Shown here piece by piece: positions 8,890 through 18,343 of a stretch of DNA of 64,000 nucleotides. Each line of letters begins with the position of its first letter. Positions within the stretch are counted from its first letter, which is position 1. The notes under the pieces were generated by a model. It was not told where the DNA came from. It ran no database searches and was given only the letters and a program-made list of their open reading frames with translations. The position numbers and the translations under genes were made by a program. Origin of the DNA: an uncultured Bacteroidota bacterium (GTDB taxonomy: Bacteria > Bacteroidota > Bacteroidia > 2-12-FULL-35-15); assembly GCA_903926385.1 (NCBI GenBank), contig CAIYIS010000048.1:110535-174534 (forward strand), written 5' to 3'.

Positions 8890-9207
8890 TTTAAAGAAAT
8901 TTAATGACCATTAATAAACGCATTAAATGAAGAAATATTGTGATGAATGAAAAAAAAGAATGAATAGTTCGGATGTTTTGATGCCTTTAATTTGAAACAA
9001 AAGTATGGAAATGATAAAAAGCAGAAAAAAGGGAAAGAATGTGTTATAAAAAATTAACAGTTGATTGTTTATGGAATTTGAGAAGAATATGCATCAATTA
9101 ATAAAAAAGTATAAATTTGCTGATTATAAAAACCGGTAGGCGGCTCTTTTCTAAAACCTCAATTTCTATCTTAAAAGAAATTGACAGAGCAGCACCGATT
9201 GATAAAA
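8890..9207. other. Intergenic spacer with one promoter box
   Basis: About 320 bp between divergent genes. The only signal seen is TAAATTTG at 9112-9119 (plus strand), an exact -7 box that would start transcription about 85 nt ahead of the giant SPOR-protein gene. No clear -33 element, RNA gene or repeat was found. Confidence 0.5.
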
Positions 9208-12200
9208 ATGAAAAAAGGGATTAAGTATATTTTCGGTATTTTGTTCATCATAGCTTTTAGCAGCACTGCTGTTAGGGGGCAGCAGAATTTTGCCAATGAA
9301 GCCGAAATGAAAAAAGAAGCTAATCGATTGTTCGAAGAGGATGATTTTGCAAAGGCATTTCCTCTTTTCTCCCAACTTGCCAGCGTTTACCCCAAAGACC
9401 CCGATTACAATTACCGATTAGGAGTGTGTATGCTTTTTTCGTTTGACGACAAGGAAAAGCCCATTCGATTTCTGGAATATGCCTCCAGCAAACCGGAAGT
9501 AGAAAAAGAGGTGTTGTATTATTTGGCCAAAGCTTATCACTTGAACTATCGTTTTGATGATGCCATAGCAAAATACAAAGAGTATAAAAAAGTGGCCTCG
9601 TCAGCAAAAGCACAAAAGCTACAGGTGGACCGACAAATTGAAATGTGTAAAAACGGAAAATTGTTGTTGCGCAACTTGTCGGACCTGATGGTGACCGATA
9701 AAAAGGAAATGAGCAGGGAAGACTTTTTTAGAGCTTATGATGTTACCGGACTGAGCGGGAAATTGCTAGTTAAACCTGAAGACAAGCCTTTTAAAACATC
9801 TCTGGATAAAAAGAAAAAAGAATCGTCAGTAATATTTAGTGCTACTACCAATACTCAGATTTTCTTTTCTAGTTATGGCGATGATGCAAGTAAAGGTAAA
9901 GACATTTACACCATAAAAAGAAAAGACAATGGAGAATGGACCACACCGCAATCGGTAGGTGCGCCTATTAATACGGAATATGATGAAGACTTTCCATTCC
10001 TTCATCCAAATGGAAAAGTGCTTTATTTTTGTTCGAAGGGGCATAACTCAATGGGAGGATATGATATTTTCAAATCAGCATGGAACGAAACAACCTTTAC
10101 CTGGGGCACTCCTGTTAACATGGATTTTCCGATTAATACTCCTGATGATGACATTTTATACGTTACCGATTTTTATGAAAAACAAGCCTACTTTGCTTCG
10201 GCTCGTTCCAGTACCACCGGAAAGATAGAAGTATATCACATCAATGTGGACCGAAAACCGATTGACTTAACTTTTATCAACGGTACAGTAATAAAGGCTC
10301 CTGAAGACCGTACATTGGATTTAAAGATTGTTGTAAAAGATTTGAATAATAATTCTATTGTTGGTATTTATAATTCTTCGCCAACTGATGGAACATATTC
10401 GATGAAATTGCCTAATGGAGGAAAATATTTGTTCACTATTGAATCGCCTAGTTTAGCAACACAATCAGAGGTAATTGTTCTCCCTATACAGCATGAATTT
10501 AAACCAATAGCCCAGGAAATAAGCCTTGCTCCCAAAAAGGATAAACTGATTGTGAAAACCATCCTGGAAGGAGGCGGAGACGATTCGAATATAATGTTGG
10601 CAAGTAATTTCTTTAAAGAAAAAGCAAGAATGGAAGTAAATGCTTCTGAATCTAATTTCGGAACCACTTCTAAACAATACGGTACTACAGATCAGGTACA
10701 AAATTTATATCCTACAGGTTCGGCAATGGCAACTAATGCTCCAAAAAGCACAACACCCACGGCAGCAAAACCACCTAAACCAAAACTATCCAATATTGAT
10801 TTGGTACGAATTGCTAAGGAAGATACAAAGGATATTCTGAATGCTGCAAAAGATGCAAAAGAGCAAGCAGACATTGCACTTAACCATGCGAATCAGAAAA
10901 ATCAAATGGCAGAAACCAAAACAAAAGAGGTTTCGCAATTGCTACTAGATGCCAGTAAAGCTTCGGACATTTCGAAGAAACAAGCGATCATCGCTCAGGC
11001 CAATGAAAAAAATGCGGTTGCTCAACAACTGAATGAGGAGACAGTGGCAGCATTTAATTTGGCAAAAAAACTAGAACTTTCTGCTGCTTCTAAACAAAAG
11101 GAAGCGGACCTTTCGAAACTATATGCAGCAGACCTTGAAGCCGCGGTAAATTCACCTAACGCTGAAGAGGCTATTTCGAAACTGGAAGCACAACAGAAAA
11201 AAATGGAAACAATGAGCAAAGAGAATTCGGAAAAAGGTTCGATTACCGAAAGCTTAAAACGGGATCAGGAAAATAAAGAAAAAGAGTTGGCAAAAGCTCA
11301 GAGAGCTGTGACGGACAAAAAACAGGAGATGGCTGATAATGAAACCATATTAACTAGTTTGAAAGCAGATTTAGCAAAAGCAAAAAAAGATGATTTAAAA
11401 CAAGGCTTGACAAAACAAATTGCTGAACTTACGGACGACAATAAAAATCTGGAAAAGGAACTCTCGCAGAAAGTGGCACGTGCTGACCAACTGGATAAAG
11501 AGAATGAAGGAATAAAAAGTCAGATGGCGCTTGTGAAAACAGTATTAGCCGAATCGAAAACCAGCACCAGCGAATCTGCTGCAGCAACTGTTGCTAATAT
11601 TGACAAGACCAAACTAGAACAAAAAGTTAGTGACTTAGCCAAAACCACAACAGAAAATACCAATACCATAACTGTGGTAACGAATAATCCTAACGCAGTA
11701 ATTACACCACCTTCCAATATGGCTAATAACACAGTTGTAAACAATACTGTAAATAAAACAGAAGTTGTGGCACCGCCTGTTACTAACAAAACAGAAACGA
11801 TACCTGTGAACAATACAAACATAACACCTGTGGCTACCAACAATGCTGCTAAAATCATATCAACCGAATCGTTTAATAAAAAGTATCAGGACGAACTGTC
11901 CGCCACTGCTAAAATAACAGTGGAACTTGAACGTGAACAAGCGAAAGCTGATGTGTTGAAAAACTGGACGAAGGCATTGGACGGATATGTAACTGAACAG
12001 AAAGATGGATTAAAGAACACGACTGTGGAGCAGGAAAAAATAGTTTACACAAAAAACATTGCAGATGCAGAAGTGGTTTCGAAAGATTTGAAAACTCAAA
12101 ACGAAACAGCAATTGCAAAAGTGGATACCATCAAAAAACAACAAGCTGCCTTGGCAGCCGCAAGTGCAGCTTCAGCTTCCAACCCAACAGCAGCAAACGT

Positions 12201-15200
12201 TCAGCCTAATACGAATCAGACAACAGTTAAAAACAATTCGAATACTGTAACTATAGCAAATATTAGTAAAAAATATGAGGACGATTTGATTAGTAAAAAT
12301 AAAATAACAGCTGAAATAGAAAGAGAACAAGCCAAGTCAGAGGTTTATAAAGCATGGAATATTGCCGTAGGTGATTACATTGTAAAACAAAAAGAGTACT
12401 TAGGCAAAACTACAGATGCTCAAGAAAAAACTCAGGCAACGAAAAACATTGCAGATGCACAAAAAGTGTCGGACGATGTGAAAGCAAAAACTGAATCGTC
12501 ATTGGCAAAAGTAGAGTTGTTGAAAAAACAACAAGCAGATATGTTAGCTGCCAAAAATGCAGCTACGAATGCAACAACAAATCCTGAAGTTAAGAACACA
12601 AACTCAACTCAGCCTGCGGTGGCGAACAATACAACACCTATGGTTACTGCAAATTCTTCCAAGCCTGTAGCTGTTGAAACAATCAATAAGAAGTATCAGG
12701 ATGAGTTGGCTGAGAAAAATAAAATTACCAACGAACTGGAAAGAGAGCAGGCTAAAACTGAAGTACTCAAATCTTGGAATAAGGCAGTTGATGATAACTT
12801 AGCCAAACAAAATGAAATATTAAAAACCACTTCGAACCCAGAAGAGAAAAAACTATACGCTAAGAGTATTGAAGATGCTGCAGCCATTTCTAAAGATTTA
12901 AAATCGCAAACCACAGCTTCTGTTGCTAAGGTGGAAACTTTGAAAAATAATAATACATCAGGTACCATTGCTGCAAGCAACGAAAAAACTACTTCAAATA
13001 CAATTGAACCGAAAACAAATACAACAGTGGTGACACCTGCGGTAGAAAAACCAAAACCAACTGCTGTAGCACTTTCATATATTTCTTCGAAGTATGAAGA
13101 ACAACTTTCGGTTTCAAATAAAATTGATGATGAACTAAAACGAGAGCAATCTAAATTGGAAATTTACAAGAACTGGAAAAAAGAGATTGATGCAAATTTG
13201 ATTAAACAAAGGGCCGACCTTGCTGTTATTACTGACATTAAAGAGAAAAACACTTGTTCGGAAAACATTAAAAATGCAGAAAAGAAATCAGGAGAACTAG
13301 CTAATCAAACCAATCAGTCTGTTGCAAAATGTGATGAACTAAAGAAACAGCAGGACGCGATTGCTTTAGTAAATTTAGCTAAAGCTGCTAATGCAACCAA
13401 ACAACCAGAAACAGCTAACAACAATCCGAATACAAATGCAACTCAACCGGTAAAAACAACAGAAAATTCGCTTGCGGTGTTAAACAAAAAGTACTCGGAT
13501 GAATTAAGTTCTGCAGACAAGATAATGGATGAGTTGAAAAAAGAAGAGGCCAAAACAGAAGTGCTTAGTAACTGGAATAAGGCTGTAAAAGATGATATCG
13601 CAAAGCAGAAGACTGATTTAAATACAACTTCTAACCCTGATGACAAGAAAATAGCTACTCAGATTATTGCAGATGCTGAAAAATTTTCGAAGGAATTAAC
13701 TGAGCAAACTAAACAGAAGAATGCAAAAGTGGAAACTTTGAAAAAAGAGCAGAACGCGGTGGCAACAACTAATGTGAACAAAAACAAATCAGAGAATCCG
13801 TCTTCTGCTAACAAGACAGAAAACAACAACTCTACAGCTTCTCAACCCGGAAATGGAAGTAATGCAGTAGTAAGCGCACCTGCAGTAAACGATGTTTTTG
13901 AAACAAAAAAATCGGCAACATATACGGAAAACAAACCTATTCCATTGGATGAAAAAATTCCTGAAGGACTTGTATATAAAGTGCAGATTGGAGCGTTTGC
14001 AAAGCCAATACCTCAGGGATTGTTCGAAGGGATTAAACCTATAACAGGTGAAACAACCAAAAATGGTTACATACGTTATTCAGCTGGTATGTTTGCTAAA
14101 TTAAGTTCAGCTCAGGGAGCGAAAGACCAGATAGTAGGATGCGGTTATAAAGATGCTTTTGTGGTGGCTTTCTATAATGGAAAAAGGATTACCATGGCTG
14201 AAGCATTTACTATAAATAACGCTCAGCATGGAACTGAAAACACTCCTGTGGTGGCATCTGATGCAAATGTAAAATCTGAAAACAGTAATGTTGCAAGCGA
14301 AAATGCAACATCAGCTAATCATTCAGAAAATGCGTCAACAAATATTATTTCTTCCGTAAATTCGAGCCAACCGGTGGTGAACAACGTGCAACCAACTGTT
14401 ACGAACATGAAATCTGCTGTTGCCGCTAATCAATCCGTAAATGCTCAACCACCTCTTGCGAACAATCAGCCAGTAAAAGAAAAAGAACCTGTGGCTGTGG
14501 TAAACAATAAACAAACAGAAGTCAACAACAAGCAAACAGAGGTTAATATCAAACAAACAGAGGTTACAACTGCCAAGGAAAAAGGAAGTCAACCGAGTGT
14601 TGCTGCCGTAGCTGTATATTACACTGTACAGGTAGGTGTTTTCTCTCAGGCATTAGCACCGGCAAAAGTAAAGAGTTTATCAGAAGTTTCGACAGAAACC
14701 ACTCCGAATGGTTATCTGCGTTATAATTCCGGAAACTATTCGAATTTTAAACAAGCTGAGAAAGCCAGAGGTTCTGTTTCTGATGCAGGTTTTAAAGATG
14801 CATTTGTAACTGCTTACCGCGATGGGAAGCGAATCTCTATGACAGAAGCTCGTCAGGCAGAACTTCCGGGAAGCAACATTGCGTTATCGCCTGCTGTTTC
14901 TCAGGTGAGCCCTGCTGTGGCGACTACCGAACAAAAACAAATGACCATTACTGAAATGGTTAAAGACAATAAACAAGCGAATGCAACTGTTCAACCACCG
15001 GTGGCAACCAATGCTACTCCAACCGTTGTTAAGGAGCAACCTGTAGTCGTAAAAGAACCAACTATTGCTCCAAATGAACAACGTGTTGAAGTAAAAGAGC
15101 AGCCTCCAGTAACTAAAGAACAATCTGTAGCAGCTAATACTGAAAAGTCTAATCCTGAAGTAATACAGGAGAAAATAAATACTGCGCCTCCAGTAAACAA

Positions 15201-15741
15201 ATCGGAAACCGTAGTTGTTGATTCGGTAGAGGAGCCTAATACACGCGAACCTGTTGTAACTAATACCACTCCTGTTGTTCCTGTTTCTGTGAAGCCAACT
15301 GTTAAACCGGTTATTAAACCGGAACCTGGAAATACAGACCAGACACCGGTAGCAAATTATATTGAATCGAATCCGGTGATAGAACCTGTGCCACCGCTTG
15401 CTGATTCATCTAAACAAAAACTGATAAGCGCTATAGTAAAATATAATGAAATTAAGCCAGACTCCGGAGTGGTCTTTAAAGTGCAATTAGGGGTGTTTAA
15501 AGAGAAGGTTCCTATGAATATTGCAAACAGCTTATTAAAAATTGCTAAACAAGGTATAAAGAATTACAAAGACGAAAACGGATATACTGTTTACATTTTG
15601 GGAAGTTTCAAAACCTACGAAGAAGCTGGAGAAACGAAAGACAAAATTGAAAATGACAATTTAAAAGATGCATTTGTGGTGGCATTTAACGGAGGTAAAA
15701 AAATATCTGTGGAAGAAGCAAATAAACTTATCAATAAATAG
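9208..15741 (+). CDS. Giant TPR / WD40-like / coiled-coil / triple-SPOR envelope protein
   Basis: About 2177 aa from the ATG at 9208, chosen because it opens a proper signal peptide (MKKGIKYIFGILFIIAF); a frame start at 9181 would add nine residues ahead of it. Order of parts: TPR-like helices (~30-160); WD40-like/PD40 propeller (~190-345; DEDFPFLHPNGKVLYFCSKG, GGYDIFKS); a carboxypeptidase-regulatory-like beta domain (~350-450); alanine/lysine-rich coiled coils (~530-830); five ~95-residue repeats, each opening with K-K-Y-x-D-E-L, starting near nt 11875, 12265, 12680, 13085 and 13480; and three SPOR domains near nt 13972, 14617 and 15472 (YKVQIGAF, YTVQVGVF, FKVQLGVF), separated by Pro/Val/Asn-rich linkers. 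SPOR domains bind denuded septal peptidoglycan. The TPR-propeller-CRD order is that of T9SS protein PorE, whose OmpA-type anchor would here be replaced by SPOR; this relation is inference. Confidence 0.85.
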   Translation: MKKGIKYIFGILFIIAFSSTAVRGQQNFANEAEMKKEANRLFEEDDFAKAFPLFSQLASVYPKDPDYNYRLGVCMLFSFDDKEKPIRFLEYASSKPEVEKEVLYYLAKAYHLNYRFDDAIAKYKEYKKVASSAKAQKLQVDRQIEMCKNGKLLLRNLSDLMVTDKKEMSREDFFRAYDVTGLSGKLLVKPEDKPFKTSLDKKKKESSVIFSATTNTQIFFSSYGDDASKGKDIYTIKRKDNGEWTTPQSVGAPINTEYDEDFPFLHPNGKVLYFCSKGHNSMGGYDIFKSAWNETTFTWGTPVNMDFPINTPDDDILYVTDFYEKQAYFASARSSTTGKIEVYHINVDRKPIDLTFINGTVIKAPEDRTLDLKIVVKDLNNNSIVGIYNSSPTDGTYSMKLPNGGKYLFTIESPSLATQSEVIVLPIQHEFKPIAQEISLAPKKDKLIVKTILEGGGDDSNIMLASNFFKEKARMEVNASESNFGTTSKQYGTTDQVQNLYPTGSAMATNAPKSTTPTAAKPPKPKLSNIDLVRIAKEDTKDILNAAKDAKEQADIALNHANQKNQMAETKTKEVSQLLLDASKASDISKKQAIIAQANEKNAVAQQLNEETVAAFNLAKKLELSAASKQKEADLSKLYAADLEAAVNSPNAEEAISKLEAQQKKMETMSKENSEKGSITESLKRDQENKEKELAKAQRAVTDKKQEMADNETILTSLKADLAKAKKDDLKQGLTKQIAELTDDNKNLEKELSQKVARADQLDKENEGIKSQMALVKTVLAESKTSTSESAAATVANIDKTKLEQKVSDLAKTTTENTNTITVVTNNPNAVITPPSNMANNTVVNNTVNKTEVVAPPVTNKTETIPVNNTNITPVATNNAAKIISTESFNKKYQDELSATAKITVELEREQAKADVLKNWTKALDGYVTEQKDGLKNTTVEQEKIVYTKNIADAEVVSKDLKTQNETAIAKVDTIKKQQAALAAASAASASNPTAANVQPNTNQTTVKNNSNTVTIANISKKYEDDLISKNKITAEIEREQAKSEVYKAWNIAVGDYIVKQKEYLGKTTDAQEKTQATKNIADAQKVSDDVKAKTESSLAKVELLKKQQADMLAAKNAATNATTNPEVKNTNSTQPAVANNTTPMVTANSSKPVAVETINKKYQDELAEKNKITNELEREQAKTEVLKSWNKAVDDNLAKQNEILKTTSNPEEKKLYAKSIEDAAAISKDLKSQTTASVAKVETLKNNNTSGTIAASNEKTTSNTIEPKTNTTVVTPAVEKPKPTAVALSYISSKYEEQLSVSNKIDDELKREQSKLEIYKNWKKEIDANLIKQRADLAVITDIKEKNTCSENIKNAEKKSGELANQTNQSVAKCDELKKQQDAIALVNLAKAANATKQPETANNNPNTNATQPVKTTENSLAVLNKKYSDELSSADKIMDELKKEEAKTEVLSNWNKAVKDDIAKQKTDLNTTSNPDDKKIATQIIADAEKFSKELTEQTKQKNAKVETLKKEQNAVATTNVNKNKSENPSSANKTENNNSTASQPGNGSNAVVSAPAVNDVFETKKSATYTENKPIPLDEKIPEGLVYKVQIGAFAKPIPQGLFEGIKPITGETTKNGYIRYSAGMFAKLSSAQGAKDQIVGCGYKDAFVVAFYNGKRITMAEAFTINNAQHGTENTPVVASDANVKSENSNVASENATSANHSENASTNIISSVNSSQPVVNNVQPTVTNMKSAVAANQSVNAQPPLANNQPVKEKEPVAVVNNKQTEVNNKQTEVNIKQTEVTTAKEKGSQPSVAAVAVYYTVQVGVFSQALAPAKVKSLSEVSTETTPNGYLRYNSGNYSNFKQAEKARGSVSDAGFKDAFVTAYRDGKRISMTEARQAELPGSNIALSPAVSQVSPAVATTEQKQMTITEMVKDNKQANATVQPPVATNATPTVVKEQPVVVKEPTIAPNEQRVEVKEQPPVTKEQSVAANTEKSNPEVIQEKINTAPPVNKSETVVVDSVEEPNTREPVVTNTTPVVPVSVKPTVKPVIKPEPGNTDQTPVANYIESNPVIEPVPPLADSSKQKLISAIVKYNEIKPDSGVVFKVQLGVFKEKVPMNIANSLLKIAKQGIKNYKDENGYTVYILGSFKTYEEAGETKDKIENDNLKDAFVVAFNGGKKISVEEANKLINK

Positions 15742-15848
15742 TGAATAACTATTATATGTCACAATGTCACTTCTTGAATTTTGGCAAAAGGTTTGAGTAA
15801 AGAAGGAACAATTAAAAAATAAGTATAAATAAAAAATAATTAAAAGCT

Positions 15849-16166
15849 ATGGCAATAGAAATTACAGATGCTAACTTCGAGGAGTTGGTAGAAAAAGCAA
15901 CAAAACCGGTATTATTAGATTTTTGGGCAGAATGGTGCGGACCATGCAGAATGGTAGGACCAGTTGTAGAAGAGTTATCGAAAGATTATGCTGATACAGC
16001 AGTGGTAGGTAAAGTGGATGTAGACAGCAATGCTGCTATTTCTGCAAAGTTTGGTATTCGTAACATCCCAACAATTTTGTTTTTTAAAGGAGGACAAGTG
16101 GTGGACAAACAAGTAGGAGCCGTTCCTAAATCGGTACTTGATGCTAAATTAAAAGCATTGATGTAA
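15849..16166 (+). CDS. trxA: Thioredoxin
   Basis: 105 aa, the normal size of cytoplasmic thioredoxin 1. The active site is W-C30-G-P-C33 in DFWAEWCGPCRM, with the cis-proline in IRNIPTILFFKGG and the buried Asp in the first strand region. It reduces disulfides of ribonucleotide reductase, peroxiredoxins and other proteins using thioredoxin reductase, which is not in this window. There is no signal peptide. A large hairpin follows the stop and separates it from the DUF58 gene. Confidence 0.97.
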   Translation: MAIEITDANFEELVEKATKPVLLDFWAEWCGPCRMVGPVVEELSKDYADTAVVGKVDVDSNAAISAKFGIRNIPTILFFKGGQVVDKQVGAVPKSVLDAKLKALM

Positions 16167-16181
16167 ATTTAAGTATGTATT

Positions 16182-16221
16182 CCAAAGTCCGGATTACCGA
16201 GTAATCGGTTACGGACTTTGG
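16182..16221 (+). terminator. Stem-loop after trxA
   Basis: Perfect 10-bp outer stem CCAAAGTCCG / CGGACTTTGG (16182-16191 with 16212-16221) and inner stem ACCGA / TCGGT around a GTAA tetraloop. No T-run follows, so termination may be weak or the hairpin may stabilise the trxA 3' end. It lies between the trxA stop and the ATG at 16245. Confidence 0.55.
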
Positions 16222-16244
16222 CAATTATACGCTTTACTATACAA

Positions 16245-17174
16245 ATGGAAACAATCAACCAACAACCACTTCAGCAGTTTACCCATCTGGAGTTAATTGC
16301 CCGACAAGTGGTGGAAGGATTTATCACAGGCCTTCACAAAAGTCCGTTTCATGGCTTTAGTGTTGAGTTTGCGGAGCACCGTTTGTATAACAAAGGAGAA
16401 TCGACCCGTCATATCGATTGGAAACTTTTTGGTCGTACGGACAGGCTTTTTGTAAAAAGGTATGAAGAAGAAACCAATCTGAGATGTCAGATTATTATTG
16501 ATAACTCTTCTTCCATGTACTTTCCTTTACCTGATGCCAAAAATGGAAAGAAAAACAAAATCACTTTCTCTGTTTATTGTGCAGCTGCTATAATTGCTCT
16601 ACTCAAAAACCAAAGAGATGCTGTTGGGTTGAGTGTTTTTTCAGAAGAAGTAGAGTTACACACACCAGCCAAATCAAATTCATTGCATCATAAAATGCTG
16701 TATCACCAGTTGGAAAAGCTGATACAACCTTATGATGTAAAAGTGCATAAATCAAGCATGGTTACCGATTCGCTTCATGAGATAGCAGATGCAATACACA
16801 AACGTTCGCTGGTGGTTATTTTCAGTGATATGATGGAATCTAAATCGGATGCTGACAAATTATTTTCGGCATTGCAACACCTCAAACACAACAAAAATGA
16901 AGTGGTGCTGTTTCATGTGGTGGATAAAGAAAAAGAAATGGATTTTGATTTTGAGAATCGTCCTTATCGCTTTATTGACATGGAAACAGGAGAGGAAGTA
17001 AAACTTCATCCTAATCAGATAAAAGAAAATTATCTCACCCAAATGGCCGAATATAAAAAAGAACTCATGCTGAAATGCGGACAGTATAAAATAGATTTTG
17101 TGGAAGCTGATATCAATCTTGGTTTTGAGCAGGTACTCATGCCATATTTGGTAAAGCGAACCAAAATGATGTAA
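16245..17174 (+). CDS. DUF58 domain protein
   Basis: About 309 aa. The start is taken at the ATG at 16245 (METINQQPLQQ); an upstream in-frame TTG at 16218 lies inside the trxA hairpin and is unlikely. The DUF58 signature is present: GLHKSPFHGFSVEFAEHRLY, then GESTRHIDWKLFGRTDRLFVKRYEEE, followed by a von Willebrand A-like fold with a D-x-S-x-S type site (IIDNSSSMYF). DUF58 proteins usually sit next to MoxR ATPases and vWA/BatA proteins; none of these is adjacent here, so the gene stands alone. It probably works in envelope protein maturation, but the mechanism is not known. Confidence 0.9.
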   Translation: METINQQPLQQFTHLELIARQVVEGFITGLHKSPFHGFSVEFAEHRLYNKGESTRHIDWKLFGRTDRLFVKRYEEETNLRCQIIIDNSSSMYFPLPDAKNGKKNKITFSVYCAAAIIALLKNQRDAVGLSVFSEEVELHTPAKSNSLHHKMLYHQLEKLIQPYDVKVHKSSMVTDSLHEIADAIHKRSLVVIFSDMMESKSDADKLFSALQHLKHNKNEVVLFHVVDKEKEMDFDFENRPYRFIDMETGEEVKLHPNQIKENYLTQMAEYKKELMLKCGQYKIDFVEADINLGFEQVLMPYLVKRTKMM

Positions 17175-17190
17175 GAAAAAGATAATTCAA

Positions 17191-18093
17191 ATGAATCAAA
17201 AACTCAAAACTATCTTAAAAAGAATTATTCCATCTGCATTAATAATTCGCCCCTCAGATATTTTACTTAAAGTAAAAATAAATCGGGTCAAAACTACTTT
17301 CAATCGCTCTGCGACTAAGCCTGAATTTTTGGAACAGCAAGCGCTTTTTGATCTTCAGAAACTGTATCCTCCCCGTACTTCTTACAAGTATAGTGAAGAT
17401 AGTTTATTAGAAAGGGGTGAAGAGAGAGTAGAGAAATTATCGAAATTGATAACAGATAAATCGATAAACAAATACTTGGAGTTAGCTTGTTGGGACGGTA
17501 TGGTGAGTTATGTATTGAAACAAAACGGAAAGGAAACCACCGCTGTAGATTATAGAGATATTGGATTTGATATTAGAGCAAAAGATGCAGGAGTTAATTT
17601 GTTGCAAATGGATGCTGCCAATTTGAAATTTGAAGACAATTCTTTTGATGCTGTTATTTCTTATGACGCTTTCGAACATTTTGCAAATCCTGATAAAGTG
17701 TTGAGTGAAGCCTTACGTGTGGTTCGAAAAAACGGATATGTGTTTCTTGAATTTGGGCCGCTCTATTTTTCAGCTTTGGGTTTGCATATTTACAGAGACA
17801 TTACGGTGCCGTATTGTCAGTTTTTATTTACCAAAGAAGTTATGGATGATTTTTTAGTAAATGAGGGAAAACCTAAAGTGGATTACACTCACTGCAATGG
17901 TTGGACATTGATTCAGTTTCGTGAAATGTTTAAGAAATATTCTCAACATTTTGAAACAATTATTTACAATGAGATACCCAACTACCAATTTATTGATTTG
18001 ATTGAAAAGCATCCTAGATGTTTCAAAAGCAAAACAGATAATTTCGAGAACCTTACCATCTCTTCCATAACTGTTTTACTCCAAAAAAAATAA
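17191..18093 (+). CDS. Class I SAM-dependent methyltransferase
   Basis: 300 aa. A Rossmann methyltransferase core occupies residues ~85-200: motif I is atypical (YLELACWDGMVSYVL in place of the usual E/D-x-G-x-G-x-G), motif II VDYRDIGFD, then DAVISYDAFEHFANPDKVLSEA and VVRKNGYVFLEFGP, all as in Methyltransf_11. The basic N-terminal ~70 residues are unassigned. It begins 17 nt after the DUF58 stop and is probably cotranscribed. The substrate cannot be read from the sequence; similar proteins modify lipids, sugars or quinones. Confidence 0.82.
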   Translation: MNQKLKTILKRIIPSALIIRPSDILLKVKINRVKTTFNRSATKPEFLEQQALFDLQKLYPPRTSYKYSEDSLLERGEERVEKLSKLITDKSINKYLELACWDGMVSYVLKQNGKETTAVDYRDIGFDIRAKDAGVNLLQMDAANLKFEDNSFDAVISYDAFEHFANPDKVLSEALRVVRKNGYVFLEFGPLYFSALGLHIYRDITVPYCQFLFTKEVMDDFLVNEGKPKVDYTHCNGWTLIQFREMFKKYSQHFETIIYNEIPNYQFIDLIEKHPRCFKSKTDNFENLTISSITVLLQKK

Positions 18094-18103
18094 AATACTT
18101 TTG

Positions 18104-18340
18104 GGGTTAACATCCCGTTAAGCAATCAACAATTATTTTAGGTTAATCACTGTAGTTTTTTGATCCGAACAATACTGTTTGGAGGGCAAACAGTATTGTT
18201 TGACCAATTGAGAGTACTCTCCGGTGGCTTGCGAGTACTAACCGTGTATTTTTAAGTATACTTATTATATATGTGTAAATTTAAGAAAAGTTACTCACCA
18301 TCAAAAAAACTCCCTGAGCGTCAATTGCAGGGAGTTTTTG
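18104..18340 (+). ncRNA. Candidate structured small RNA
   Basis: Between two convergent genes lies a stretch with its own promoter-like box (TACTTTTG, 18096-18103) and a terminator at its end (18305-18339). In between are a 14-bp hairpin (AACAATACTGTTTG at 18168-18181 paired with 18187-18200, 5-nt loop), a 7-bp hairpin AGTACTC/GAGTACT (18213-18219 with 18233-18239), and a possible closing stem GGTTA/TAACC (18141-18145 with 18239-18243). There is no open frame of note. It matches no RNA family I know (not 4.5S, tmRNA or RNase P). Transcription is inferred, not shown. Confidence 0.35.
18303..18339. terminator. Bidirectional intrinsic terminator
   Basis: Perfect 12-bp stem AAAAACTCCCTG / CAGGGAGTTTTT (18305-18316 with 18328-18339), A-run on the left and T-run on the right. 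It ends tnaA and could also end anything transcribed from the left. Confidence 0.88.
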
Positions 18341-18343
18341 GGA

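Noticed and set aside
9181..9207. Nine-residue upstream extension of the giant SPOR protein
   Set aside because: The ATG at 9208 opens a normal signal peptide; the extension would place charged residues ahead of it.
14335..15269. Minus-strand open frames inside the giant SPOR-protein gene
   Set aside because: They are shadows of the Val/Asn/Thr-rich linker coding on the plus strand.
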